A stretch of DNA of 64,000 nucleotides from Branchiostoma floridae (GCF_000003815.2 NC_049995.1:9831249-9895248), one strand, 5' to 3'. Positions 55,201 through 59,930 are shown, counted from the stretch's first letter. A program made the numbers and translations. The notes: generated from the letters alone by a model not told the origin.

Positions 55201-58200
55201 CATAAACAACAAACTTTACTTAGCTCAACAGTATACAAAAATATTGTACGGGTTGCCATCCTTAGTTGAAGCGCTTATTTATAGCGCTAGTATCTTCGCT
55301 GCGCCGTCAGCCGCCGGGCGACTTTTGTTGACGGTCTGATATCCCTACGTCGCCGCCTCGCTGATATTCCCACGGACATGTTTCAAGAAAAATACCCAGC
55401 AAAAAACGCTGTTCTGCGTCAAATTCTATTCTATAAAACATGTGGGACTCAGTGTTACAGTATAAATATTTTGTAGAAGCACCGCTGTAGGAAAGAAGGT
55501 CCAAGCAATGTAAAACATCACGTAGCATGAAGTTCGCTGTCAACTGGCACACAGCACATGACTGTTTGAAACTCTAAGTCTAATCAACAGCCGTGTTTGA
55601 TTGATAGCCGGCGGTCCTTTGATGAAGTCGGCGGAAGGTGCGTTAGTTAGAAAATCTGCGTTTAGTTTTGATACGTAATTATAAGTTAGACAGTGGCGAG
55701 AATGATTATTTTCTCATCAATATTTCTCTTCAGAATTATTTGAACTTAATTGTACATCTAAACAATTGGCTTACCTGTGCAATGTTTATATGATTAATGA
55801 TCAGTGTACTGAAATCATGTGTAACGTATGGCTCCTAGTCAATAGATCAGCATTTTCTCTATAGTGACCACCTGTCTGTAGTGGCCACATTTCTATCACT
55901 GGACTGGAACTTGCGAAAACTGCTGTATTTTCTCCAGAGCAAATGTATGTGTTCCTATTGCTGTTGTTGTTTGACATAAACTTTGAACATTTAAATTGTA
56001 AGTAACTTTAAACTGCCAGAGTTTCAGCCCAATAAAACACTCTCAGCGCCAGGGTATGAACAGACTGACCAGACAGACGAAAATAAATCCTCGAACAAGG
56101 TTCAATCGTATCTTCCGGGTCTGGCAGGAAGTTGTTAAACTAAAATAAGAATAGGCTCGATGGCTGATTGCATACAAAGTAAAACAGTTTAACAGTTTTA
56201 CAGCTTGAAGAAAACAAACGCTCCTACAGTACCTGCACCTGCTTGATAATTATTAAATCGTATGCCCTACTTGAATAAAAAAAGTTCACTGCAATAATAA
56301 ATGTACCCACATCACAAGGAGCTTATACTTTTTTAAACTTACACCTAGTTATCGTACTGAAAATTGTTAATGACATTACATGAAGTCATTCAACAATTTT
56401 CAGTCATGATGAAAATTTTCTGAATGGAAGGTGTGATTATTGTCATTTTCTGAAAAATAGAAGCAAGCTCTGTTTTTACCTGGAATCAATTCACAATACC
56501 AGTCCACTTTGGGGGATAATGTACTGTTAAGAGGATGTTCCATTTTTGCGCAGGGGTGATTTGGAACAGTCCAATGTTGCGTGGGAAGGGGTATGGCTGA
56601 AATATGCTGTATTTGCTCTTAAGCAAATGTCGGCCTTTCTAGTCTTTAATTATTTTTTTGTAGCATTCAGAAGAATATCTAAAGGCTATTGAACAAATTT
56701 GCGCTGCCATGCAATAGTAAATGTCAGTTTGTCTAGAGGTTAAACGCATATACATTTGTAGTAACACATTCTTTGTAGTAGATAATAAACACCTCTGTCT
56801 AAAAGTCGCTGAATTACAACTTGCTAGTCTCTACTAGACTCCCGCCTGGTCACATAGTATTAGGGGACGTTGGCCAAGTTAGGAGTTAATTGGCCTAGAA
56901 GTGTTGGTTGGCCTGGCAGAATAACTTCTCTGGCCGGCTGACTCCCCTAGCCTACTGTAGACTCAATTTGTCCAATTTCTACTATTAGACCACCGAACCG
57001 TGGAGCCTGGTAGATGCTAAGAACTTGCTCACGCAGAAAGATTTCAATGCTGACAATATGTCTGGCGATAAGATTTATACTAACCATAACTCTTTGTGGT
57101 GTAAATTCATATTTTCCAACTCATATTACAAGGTTTTGAACGTGTTCGGGAAGGAAACTACGCGTTCCTGTGGGACGTCGCCATTATTGAACACGTGGCG
57201 CTGAACGACCCCACCTGCAGTCTCATGACGTCAGAGAGCCACTTCTACGAAAGGGGTTATGGGATAGCTCTCCAGCAAGGGTCACCTTACAGAGAGGACT
57301 TCTCTTTTGGGTAAGTCCAGTTCATAGACTGAACTTAAGAAGAATTCAGAAGTAAGCATCCATATTCATAATCCATATTCATAATCATCAAGAGTTGTTT
57401 TCTTTCTGTCTGTAAGCGTGAAAAGCTGTAGATGGAATTTACTAGCCTCTTTTAAGAGCTCTTATATTTTTTGGTCGTTAAAGGTACAGGTTGAAATGAA
57501 ATGTCTTCTACCATATAAAAATACTGTAAAAAAGTGTTTTAAATCTTTATCACGATGTCATTTTCCCAGCATTCTACAGCTTCAGGAGAACGGTGTTCTT
57601 GAAAGGCTGAAGGATAAATGGTGGCCGAAGCTGGGCAAGTGTTCCCTGTCCACCTCTCACACCAAGACTGTGGCCACGGAACTCGGCTTGGACAGTTTCG
57701 CCGGCGTCTTCTATGTGCTAATGCTCGGGACTCTACTATCCGTGTCCGTCTGTTTCGTGGAAATCTTGATCTATATGCGAAAAGGGGGAGACTACGATTG
57801 GAATATGGTAAGATGGTACATCTTTTTCCTACATCTAATCACTTGCTTGGAAACACGGGACACTGATCTATCCCAGATGTACTCCATCCCAGAAGCGTTT
57901 TCTTGGATATAAGCACATCTGGGATGCAGGCCTATCCCAGATGTGCTCCTATCCTAGAAGCGCTTCTGGGATAGAAGGCGTTTTGGGGTATAACAATTTT
58001 CATGAGCCAAAATTATAACATCGTTATAACGGTATTTTACTTTTAAATGTTGGCTTAAAGGGAAGGTCCTAACTAGTAGTATCTTCTCAATCTTTCAGCT
58101 CACCTGTAGAAAAAGAAGAAAGCCCCCAAGAGACGAGACAGCCGACACCCTTGTGGAGGTACATCGGCGTGAAAACGGGAACGTGCAGGTCACCACTACC

Positions 58201-58305
58201 GTGGAGTTCCCTCCCAAAGCCAGCACCGTCCCCTCTAGCATCATCCACAGAGACTCCAGAAATAACCTAAACGGCCCGGAAAACTTCAAGTGCACAACGT
58301 TGTAG
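19689..58305 (+). CDS. Ionotropic glutamate receptor, delta/phi-like (whole gene, 17 coding exons found)
   Basis: A ligand-gated cation channel subunit of the plasma membrane, probably a tetramer. Exons join in phase to 872 codons plus stop. Order: signal peptide (1-40), amino-terminal domain (about 45-385), S1 ligand-binding half (about 387-500), M1, pore loop M2, M3 ([12 protein letters not shown]), S2 half with M4 at about 775-797, and a short basic tail ending in TTL. One amino-terminal-domain exon is missing between 265 and 266, next to an assembly gap. The segments [22 protein letters not shown] and [14 protein letters not shown] are closest to delta receptors as I recall them; the pore loop is AMPA-like. 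It lies in the AMPA/kainate/delta/phi class; subclass needs a tree. Family is certain, boundaries of most exons are strong. Confidence 0.93.
19866..20802. repeat. Tandem duplication in intron 1, period about 482-487 bp
   Basis: Copies 19866-20315 and 20348-20802 are nearly identical, sharing tacatttatcatca, ggtcatgataccggtactgt and aatttccagacacaag. High identity implies a recent event. Confidence 0.9.
20951..21280 (+). mobile_element. tRNA-derived SINE with (AACTTT)n tail
   Basis: The head carries an A-box-like tggccgagtgg (about 20962) and a B-box-like gttcgatagtc (about 20991). A roughly 200-bp body follows, and the element ends in about 13 repeats of the hexamer AACTTT (21197-21273). It is located in intron 1 in sense orientation. 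It is a SINE rather than a working tRNA gene: the acceptor stem is absent. Confidence 0.7.
21281..22169. other. Intron 1 sequence, nothing recognised
   Basis: No repeats or frames that I can name. Confidence 0.4.
22170..22332 (-). mobile_element. tRNA-derived SINE, minus orientation
   Basis: On the minus strand the element begins with a tRNA-like head: tggcgtaactggtagagcgt (A box) and ggttcggaacct (B box). It then runs into the shared core cccttgggaaaggcacttta, cgaccttcctcac and gtacctgacttcggtcggg. This is the most complete copy of the family in the window. Confidence 0.7.
22396..24240. mobile_element. Non-autonomous element A, copy 1 (~1.85 kb)
   Basis: Starts with ttatatttcagccatacc and ends near an inverted ggtatggctgaaatat (24186-24201), then gtatttgcacccaagcaaat. 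Nearly the same starts, ends and order of internal blocks occur at 53396-56643: (TTTC)n, tcctgtcaaatcttcaaag, gctagttaatattcataagc, gccagagttt. No transposase seen. It lies in intron 1. Confidence 0.75.
24430..25105. repeat. Old duplication split by a Penelope-like insertion
   Basis: The blocks ctgggtaactcaataatgat and gagactaactttattat occur at about 24444-24482 and again at 24997-25036, each followed by atacaaat near 24528 and 25083. The 320-bp inverted-repeat element at 24614-24933 lies between them. Confidence 0.65.
24614..24933 (-). mobile_element. Penelope-like fragment between perfect 39-bp inverted repeats
   Basis: The left end gtttttaagactttatatcc continues to aaagcgct and is repeated exactly in inverted form at the right end (24895-24933). 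Between them the minus strand encodes [20 protein letters not shown], then [20 protein letters not shown] and a stop near 24710. This resembles the segment beyond the GIY-YIG domain of Penelope-like elements. It is truncated, with no reverse transcriptase. A near copy lies at 47925-48075. Confidence 0.6.
25490..25640 (-). mobile_element. Eroded Penelope-like fragment
   Basis: Shares gtgtgacgtcag, gggtcaaa and gtcggtatcgcccgcctttc with the fragment at 24614-24933. The phrase cagaagtcggtatcgcccgc is itself duplicated in tandem. It lies in intron 1 about 160 bp before exon 2. Confidence 0.45.
25798..25953 (+). CDS. Receptor exon 2: start of amino-terminal domain
   Basis: Encodes (G)[20 protein letters not shown] followed by INSDKSILP, the usual opening of the periplasmic-binding-like amino-terminal domain in AMPA, kainate and delta receptors. 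Acceptor ttcaaag, donor GTTTGT (weak). Phase 1 in and 1 out; 156 bp. Confidence 0.9.
26406..26663 (+). CDS. Receptor exon 3: amino-terminal domain
   Basis: Acceptor tttcag, donor GTTTGT, phase 1 to 1, 258 bp. Encodes [26 protein letters not shown] and [14 protein letters not shown]. The pattern of Cys, VPHI and WRKVVFFYD is that of the first lobe hinge in this receptor class. Intron 2 before it is 452 bp with nothing notable. Confidence 0.92.
26664..29250. other. Intron 3, proximal part: nothing firm
   Basis: About 28170-28320 holds two loosely similar 60-bp blocks (cctggatggaggtctgg and cccggacaggagacctgg). About 28550-28620 looks like a dispersed poly-C/ttttgaaat repeat end. No exon fits the phase needed. 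Confidence 0.4.
29260..29780. repeat. Tandem repeat in intron 3, ~130 bp, four units
   Basis: Each unit has actacaaactttc-like start, agctaagaatt, acaatctttgtgaagag, ttcctt, cacgctata and cgacctacttc. Units begin near 29262, 29400, 29530 and 29663. Confidence 0.8.
29781..30250. other. Intron 3 sequence, nothing recognised
   Basis: Unstructured. Confidence 0.4.
30251..30570. repeat. Degenerate tandem repeat, ~70-95 bp
   Basis: Repeated words include gacactagtgag(a/g)aacatgta, gccatggccatag-like and gtagacgt(g/t)aaact. The 126-codon minus-strand open frame here is a by-product. Confidence 0.6.
30571..32106. other. Intron 3 sequence, nothing recognised
   Basis: No repeats or frames that I can name. 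Confidence 0.4.
32107..33275. repeat. Two tandem 600-bp units
   Basis: Unit 1 (32107-32706) and unit 2 (from 32707) start with the same agttgacgttgtacatactg and match along their length with few changes. Each includes a block (gtgacgtcggagacacgtga, cgccccccgtctctgtg) related to the Penelope-like fragments. A third, interrupted unit lies at 33746-33895 and 36211-36335. Several overlapping open frames on both strands are artefacts of the repeat. Confidence 0.88.
33746..33895. repeat. Third 600-bp unit, left part
   Basis: Begins aaggtcgtgacaggtgag and continues gtagtgattgcgatggcat, as in the units above, then breaks off at the inverted-repeat element of 33896-34065. Confidence 0.75.
33896..34065. 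mobile_element. MITE family B, copy 1
   Basis: Ends are ggttcacctttatccg and, inverted, cggataaaggtgaactagcg; the inner terminal part is cctatatccgttgttttaaa in the family. Four more copies or fragments lie at 41470-41690, 45040-45180, 45185-45404 and 53156-53310. Length 170-220 bp, non-coding. Confidence 0.8.
34087..35991 (+). CDS. LINE reverse transcriptase, CR1/L2-like, 5' truncated
   Basis: An open frame of 634 codons. RT blocks in order: [10 protein letters not shown] (about 174-183), VVVPVPK (218-224), LRPISLTS (233-240), [11 protein letters not shown] (299-309), [11 protein letters not shown] (356-366), active site YVDDMN (387-392), LNGGKCLSM (424), and the C-terminal [20 protein letters not shown] block (510-529). 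Asp of ATDF and both Asp of YVDD are intact. The APE endonuclease that should precede it is absent, and the frame simply starts open next to the MITE, so this is a 5'-truncated, dead-on-arrival copy. The frame has no stops, so insertion is recent. It sits in intron 3 in sense orientation. Clade is judged from motif style and the repeat tail. Confidence 0.9.
   Translation: MVIKLENATFMAANTFIDTFFPTKTLKTHCTDKPWVTPRIKHLISLRQKAFHRKSPSVWKFYRNRIQRELANAKKSYYKDHVSTLKTCNPRRWHQEIMTMLNTTKQESAIVIPGSETADNITVANAINAKFAAVSQALPALDTSELPSFLPASQELPTLHVWDVYKRLLAVKTNKAPGPDGIPSKVLREFACELSTPLCHILNSSYAEGTVPSQWKQAVVVPVPKSQPASLDQLRPISLTSQFAKIAEFFVTRWIHNDVTFDQRQFGSLKGRSTTHALVSLVDKLFKGAESPASISTVVATDFSKAFDRVHHNTVIRKLLAKGLRPELVPWVCSFISGRSQRVRYRQSLSDWETLSCGVAQGTLLGPILFLILIDDAASDANNPVWKYVDDMNLLETRTLRQHSTLQDDLDDLFLWTQINHMLLNGGKCLSMHVTFAKNPSLPPPLRINGTELAVVPSLKVLGLHIQSDLHWDKQVNNMAAKVGRKLYLLKRLKKFNLPQCDLVSIYIGYIRPILEYAVPVWHPGLTKRQSDLLEQLQKRACRTIMGRDYPGYSLALEQLGLCSLATRREQLCLKFASSLMDSDFRDWLPPLRGHITGRATRNSHKLNCPRAKTNRYLNSTIPYLTRLMNKNGL
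36184..36209 (+). repeat. LINE 3' tail, (TTGTATC)n
   Basis: The LINE ends caataaagtcatcttg followed by three units of tatcttg. Short tandem 3' tails instead of poly-A are typical of CR1/L2-type elements. The full insertion is therefore about 34066-36209. Confidence 0.75.
36211..36335. repeat. Third 600-bp unit, right part
   Basis: ccaaaaaatatcaatactga, tgtgaaagggcatttgagga and cagtgcgtagtaatggtgat reproduce the end of units 1 and 2, so the MITE and LINE were inserted into unit 3. Confidence 0.75.
36625..36718 (+). CDS. Receptor exon 4: amino-terminal domain
   Basis: Acceptor ttttttttcag, phase 1 in. Encodes (D)[19 protein letters not shown] and [12 protein letters not shown]. Donor chosen as GG/GTACGC at 36719 because it gives phase 2, the only phase that keeps exon 5 open; the nearer GTACAA at 36702 would not. 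The match to the helix after the YDD strand is fair. Confidence 0.78.
36958..37051 (+). CDS. Receptor exon 5: amino-terminal domain
   Basis: Acceptor caatcag, donor GTAAGA, phase 2 in and 0 out. Encodes (G)[20 protein letters not shown] and [17 protein letters not shown] corresponds to the RRVILDC-type strand of AMPA receptors. Confidence 0.88.
37135..38060. other. Intron 5: SINE core and 36-bp duplication
   Basis: A SINE core (gcccttgggaaaggcgcttt, acacgactttccttactc) lies at 37340-37430. Directly after it, ggccaagacactgccttagg with flanks is duplicated in tandem (37450-37515). About 37550-37830 has the look of another dispersed repeat (gacggatactccgaacaaca) that I cannot classify. The 137-codon minus frame across it is not a gene. 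Confidence 0.5.
38061..39009. mobile_element. 949-bp inverted-repeat element (family C)
   Basis: Left end ttatccctattcagaccggg, then cttttgaggcc; right end ggcctcaaaag, then cccggtctgaatagggttaa, in inverted order. The interior is AT-rich with repeated tgacgtcat words. No transposase. It ends 73 bp before exon 6, so it has replaced most of the 3' part of intron 5. Confidence 0.8.
39083..39136 (+). CDS. Receptor exon 6: amino-terminal domain
   Basis: 54 bp, phase 0 to 0, acceptor ccaaatag, donor GTAACC. Encodes [18 protein letters not shown]; the HWIVVNE part equals the HWIIINE/HHWLIANL strand of delta and AMPA receptors. Too small to stand alone as an open frame but fixed by phase and homology. 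Confidence 0.85.
39240..39535. repeat. (CA)n microsatellite complex
   Basis: Alternating CACACA tracts with interspersed tcactcacaca(c/a)aggcgctcgcc units. Three overlapping open frames rich in Thr-His are by-products. Confidence 0.9.
40190..40310. repeat. (GA)n microsatellite
   Basis: Purine-only tract gagagaga with aagagaga and gaaagacaga interruptions; poly-Arg/Glu and poly-Ser/Leu frames over it are artefacts. Confidence 0.9.
40419..40518. other. Assembly gap, 100 N, inside intron 6
   Basis: Exactly 100 N. It lies where one amino-terminal-domain exon of the receptor is expected and between two simple repeats, a typical place for an assembler to collapse sequence. Confidence 0.95.
40519..40690. 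repeat. Pentanucleotide repeat mosaic
   Basis: Successive blocks of AAGGG, AAGGT, GGCTA, AAGGG and AGGGT five-mers, showing unit replacement along the tract. It directly abuts the gap. Confidence 0.9.
40795..40956 (+). CDS. Receptor exon 7: amino-terminal domain
   Basis: 162 bp, phase 0 to 0, acceptor gatttcag, donor GTAATA. Encodes [32 protein letters not shown] and FLKSLHQ. YVYDAV matches the (L)YDAV helix and C..(6)..PW.GG matches the conserved Cys and PW of AMPA and delta receptors. Exon 6 cannot connect to it directly without losing about 50-70 conserved residues. Confidence 0.9.
41470..41690. mobile_element. MITE family B, copy 2
   Basis: Starts tttggttcaccttcctccg, continues ggggtaacctatatccgttg, and ends acaacggatataggttgccc with cggataaaggtgaactagcg. 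In intron 7. It is followed by three ATAC tetramers. Confidence 0.85.
41985..42055. repeat. 22-bp tandem repeat, three units
   Basis: Units of tgcattaatgtccaaccaatc, the last one with two changes. Confidence 0.85.
42690..44345. repeat. Tandem array in intron 7, four units of about 430-510 bp
   Basis: Units start with gtagcacacgggtgtcacat near 42692, 43202, 43667 and 44098 and share gtccattgtccatcacagaa, cctgattgtcttgattacac and ggtcaccctggcgcc. Unit length falls from left to right. Two long frames (42761-43033, 43240-43524) encode similar peptides only because the DNA is repeated; the frames are broken in units 3 and 4, so I do not call genes. Confidence 0.88.
44346..45039. other. Intron 7 sequence, nothing recognised
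   Basis: AT-rich; no structure noted. Confidence 0.4.
45040..45430. mobile_element. MITE family B, copy 3 (45185-45404) inside an older copy
   Basis: A complete copy runs from aacgctaggtcacctttatt to ataaaggtgaactatcgtta. To its left (45040-45180) is a partial copy with cactagctagttcac, aaacctttatccg and gtcggtgaacggtggtttca; to its right (45405-45430) is ggtttccccagcggataac, an inverted match to aaacctttatccg. This suggests nesting. The outer end stops 14 bp before exon 8. Confidence 0.7.
45445..45561 (+). CDS. Receptor exon 8: amino-terminal domain
   Basis: 117 bp, phase 0 to 0, acceptor ttgccag, donor GTACGT. Encodes [20 protein letters not shown] then [27 protein letters not shown] aligns with the conserved strand before the (I)G.W motif. 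The usual GLTG.I.F motif of relatives is not recognisable here, and several NxS/T sequons are present. Confidence 0.87.
45944..46045 (+). CDS. Receptor exon 9: linker to ligand-binding domain
   Basis: 102 bp, phase 0 to 0, acceptor cattctag, donor GTAATA. Encodes [13 protein letters not shown] and [17 protein letters not shown] is the end of the amino-terminal domain and LRVVTTE is the first strand of S1 (delta: LRVVTVLE). Intron 8 is 382 bp and unremarkable. Confidence 0.93.
46980..47080. repeat. Polypyrimidine microsatellite in intron 9
   Basis: A C-run followed by (CTCACT)n, (CT)n and (CTT)n on the plus strand, about 75 bp upstream of the exon 10 acceptor. The strand asymmetry could allow triplex DNA or affect splicing, but that is inference. 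Confidence 0.8.
47154..47345 (+). CDS. Receptor exon 10: ligand-binding S1
   Basis: 192 bp, phase 0 to 0, acceptor ctttcag, donor GTGGGT. Encodes [40 protein letters not shown] and [32 protein letters not shown] and [13 protein letters not shown] are signature S1 features; the latter is nearest to delta receptors (KYGSPQEDGTWNGLVGELV as I recall). Confidence 0.96.
47925..48080 (-). mobile_element. Penelope-like fragment, copy near exon 11
   Basis: Nearly identical to 24630-24770 (tccgtacacaaaataaagcg, cttccggaacggaagtgtga) and flanked on the right by the same ttgtatcattatgttaacta. The right-hand inverted repeat is missing. It lies in intron 10, 110 bp before exon 11. Confidence 0.6.
48190..48334 (+). 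CDS. Receptor exon 11: S1 with ligand Arg
   Basis: 145 bp, phase 0 to 1, acceptor aatatcag, donor GTATGT. Encodes [20 protein letters not shown] and [18 protein letters not shown]. The TIT..RE motif holds the Arg that grips the ligand alpha-carboxyl in all glutamate and glycine-binding members. The residue before TIT is Met where AMPA and kainate have Leu and delta has Leu. Confidence 0.95.
48335..50938. other. Intron 11, with palindromic MITE
   Basis: Apart from the element at 49085-49295 (listed separately) I see nothing. A poly-T run is near 50049-50061. Confidence 0.5.
49085..49295. mobile_element. 211-bp palindromic MITE with ~80-bp arms
   Basis: The left arm tatcgtttggcagtac, gacagagacattgcagggcc and catacacatgtctaattacc is matched inverted by ggtaattagatatgtgtatg, gggccctgcatatgtctctg and gtactgccaaacgata. 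The outer tttgata/tatcaaa ends also pair. The loop is about 45 bp. A transcript of the intron could form a long hairpin. Confidence 0.85.
50939..51118 (+). CDS. Receptor exon 12: M1 and start of pore loop
   Basis: 180 bp, phase 1 to 1, acceptor tgtgcag, donor GTGAGT. Encodes [19 protein letters not shown] (M1), then [13 protein letters not shown](G). The Gln at the Q/R site is genomically encoded. Confidence 0.95.
51400..52129. repeat. Intron 12: duplicated 3' segment and LINE-like tail
   Basis: The sequence cagtgccatcttgtggactg, cacacgaactgcaaggcctc at about 51450-51490 repeats as cagtgctatctatcggattg, catacgaactgcaaggcctt at 52070-52108, directly before exon 13. Between them, 51585-51843 ends in (TAAATC)n and may be a short retroelement 3' end. 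Confidence 0.6.
52130..52319 (+). CDS. Receptor exon 13: pore loop, M3, start of S2
   Basis: 190 bp, phase 1 to 2, acceptor tccccacag, donor GTAGGT. Encodes the pore loop (QQ)[13 protein letters not shown]3 with [16 protein letters not shown], then [16 protein letters not shown] and [15 protein letters not shown] is the gate (relatives: [10 protein letters not shown]). The pore loop matches the AMPA pattern QQGCDISPRSLSGR; PYGTV is delta-like. Confidence 0.97.
52386..52763 (+). pseudogene. Three decayed tandem copies of the exon 13 end
   Basis: The last 84 bp of exon 13 plus about 65 bp of the following intron recur three more times with a period near 143-151 bp. The donor-like GT sites are at 52470, 52613 and 52764. 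Copy 2 has cccagatggagacatcaatc and copy 3 has ggtaacctggatgtggacgc against the exon's gtcacccggatggagacacc. Each has stops or frameshifts, but each keeps a GT after its exon-like part. They have no acceptor of their own. Confidence 0.82.
53032..53144 (+). CDS. Receptor exon 14: S2
   Basis: 113 bp, phase 2 to 1, acceptor tttttcag, donor GTTAGT. Encodes (S)[44 protein letters not shown] and the FV.TADEG pattern are conserved S2 elements (AMPA: DKMWTYM and FVRTTAEG). An NGS sequon is present. Confidence 0.93.
53156..53310. mobile_element. Degenerate MITE family B copy
   Basis: Retains cctatatccattgtac, and further right aattaaaatccctaaattc. Ends are eroded. At the start of intron 14. Confidence 0.4.
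53396..56643. mobile_element. Non-autonomous element A, copy 2 (~3.2 kb, internally duplicated)
   Basis: Begins ttatatttcagccatac with (TTTC)n and ends ggtatggctgaaatatgctg then aagcaaatgtcggcctttct, like 22396-24240. It is longer because tttttgaccaaaaaaggaca and neighbours are repeated about three times (53640-54000), and the block agccaatcagcgaagaggaa, ttaatattcataagcggg occurs twice (54210-54270, 54837-54895). A GC-rich stretch at 54950-55060 holds a poly-C run. No transposase. Confidence 0.75.
57133..57310 (+). CDS. Receptor exon 15: S2 with ligand Asp
   Basis: 178 bp, phase 1 to 2, acceptor attacaag, donor GTAAGT. Encodes [20 protein letters not shown], then ALNDPTCS and [16 protein letters not shown]. 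The FLWD Asp stands where AMPA and kainate have Glu and where GluD and GluN1 have Asp, which contacts the ligand amino group. [13 protein letters not shown] is nearly the delta sequence. Confidence 0.97.
57570..57807 (+). CDS. Receptor exon 16: end of S2 and M4
   Basis: 238 bp, phase 2 to 0, acceptor tttcccag, donor GTAAGA. Encodes [40 protein letters not shown] and the M4 helix [23 protein letters not shown]...KDKWWPK is a family signature. Confidence 0.96.
57870..57980. repeat. Inverted-repeat cluster in intron 16
   Basis: atcccagatgt occurs directly and inverted (acatctgggat), and atcccagaagcg/cgcttctgggat likewise, so several small hairpins can form within 110 bp, starting 63 bp after the donor. 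Confidence 0.7.
58099..58305 (+). CDS. Receptor exon 17: cytoplasmic tail and stop
   Basis: 207 bp, phase 0, acceptor tctttcag, TAG at 58303-58305. Begins [13 protein letters not shown], a basic stretch just inside the membrane. The tail is only about 68 residues, shorter than vertebrate delta tails. It ends NFKCTTL; Thr at -2 and Leu at 0 form a class I PDZ ligand, as the C-terminus of GluD2 does. Confidence 0.92.
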   Translation, partial: LTCRKRRKPPRDETADTLVEVHRRENGNVQVTTTVEFPPKASTVPSSIIHRDSRNNLNGPENFKCTTL

Positions 58306-58620
58306 CTTTTTGGAAGGAAATATTGCTGTATCCGCGTATAATTTTATCCGGTTGGAAAAATACTTTAAAAACAGAGTTCTTTTTTCAAAACCAATATATA
58401 AGTACCATCACAGCTGACGCTATCCTTGCTTGTACATATGGCAATTGTGTGCGTTTGGGAACGCATACATGACAATATTATACGTTTGGAACCGCATTGT
58501 TTGCAGCGACACCTAGCTGCAGTTCGGAATGAAACCAGTTTAGGGTATTTCGCTGCCTCCGGAAGGGAACAGACGGTCACCCAAGCATATGCCTGTGATT
58601 GTACATATATTTTGGCTGGA

Positions 58621-58626
58621 AATAAA
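58621..58626 (+). terminator. Polyadenylation signal AATAAA for the receptor gene
   Basis: AATAAA lies 316 bp after the stop codon, giving a short 3' UTR. A second AATAAA lies near 59361. Confidence 0.5.
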
Positions 58627-59846
58627 AGAGCCTGATATCTAAGATGACACCGTTGAAATTACGTAACTTCAACGTCACACCATTTTCTTGGGTCCAGTAC
58701 TTAGTCTGTTGGGGCTGGCCAGTGCACTTCAAACTAATTGTAACAATCGGTACCAAACTTAATGCTTACCGATTATACTGTAGTTATTTAAAAGGCGGTA
58801 GCTATCAAAAGTGCAATAGCTTCTGCGTTCTTTTTTGTTTAAAGGCTCCGACTTAAGATTGGTATAAACCTAGTCGCGTTTTGGGACCGCATCGTTCCCG
58901 CAACACCACCTTGCGACAAATAGTAGTAGTACAGTCTTTTCAAGCTCCTAGAAATGTATCATTTTTGGTTGATGTATAAACGTCGGTCAGACAATTTTTT
59001 CTTCAGGCTGTGTCACTAGAACATACCTTTCAGGCTTTTCATTGTTTTGCTTTCGGTATGTTGTATCTAGAAACGAATAGTTTCATGACATAACAGGCTG
59101 CTCATCGACTGGGAAACCAAAGAGAACATGTTTGGAAAGTGGGGAGGAAAAGACATTACTTGATCACCTCGGATGTATAAGAAGAACGCCATGCTTATTG
59201 ACAGTAGCTGCCTTGCACCCATTGCTAGTACCACTCTATTCATGCCGCGAACATGTGTTAACGAAAACGAGGCTTGAAGTGAAAACATGTTGCAAAACAA
59301 AATGGCGTCGTCGAGTTATACTAATAACTTTGTAGCTCAGTTTTGCATCATTCTTTGAGAATAAAACTTGTGACCGTCTTTTTCAGAGAATAAATTCGTC
59401 CATATTGGATGTATTAATTGATATCAGAAATGTAGCATTGTTATTGGGACATTATTCAGTAGTATCATATCAAGGGAATAATTTGCCAACGGTTAGGTAT
59501 GAACACTAAGTAATGTCGTTTACCCAACTTTAGCTAGATAGAACACTGATAGACAATACAAGTTTGATACTTGGGATAAGAGTAAATAGGTTACGTAAAA
59601 TATATCTTCTTCTGTTTTTCACCTAATGTGGATGAATACAATTAAGTTTCTGTGAAAGATGTCCTTTAAATAGTCTTGATTGTTTGCTCTGAGAAACAAA
59701 CACATAAACAAGGTACATGTATGTTTTTATGGACAAAATATCATCGTCGCTAAAATAAGCAGTTACCATTTTTCAATGTTCATGATAAAGATAGAAATTG
59801 AATACTGAATCGGAAAGCACAAAAAGGTGAATTATACAGTTAATAG
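58627..59846. other. Intergenic, nothing recognised
   Basis: AT-rich DNA between convergent genes; no structure noted. Confidence 0.4.
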
Positions 59847-59930
59847 AATTTTTCATCAATTAGTGACTGTTATTAAAGGTAAGCATACGTATGCTTACCT
59901 TTCATAACAGTCACTGATTGATGAAAAATT
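59847..59930. repeat. 84-bp hairpin with 42-bp arms
   Basis: aatttttcatcaattagtga, ctgttattaaaggtaagcat and ac are followed at once by the inverted copy gtatgcttacctttcataac, agtcactgattgatgaaaaa and tt. Only about three mismatches; the centre gcatacgtatgc is a perfect palindrome with no loop. Confidence 0.92.
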
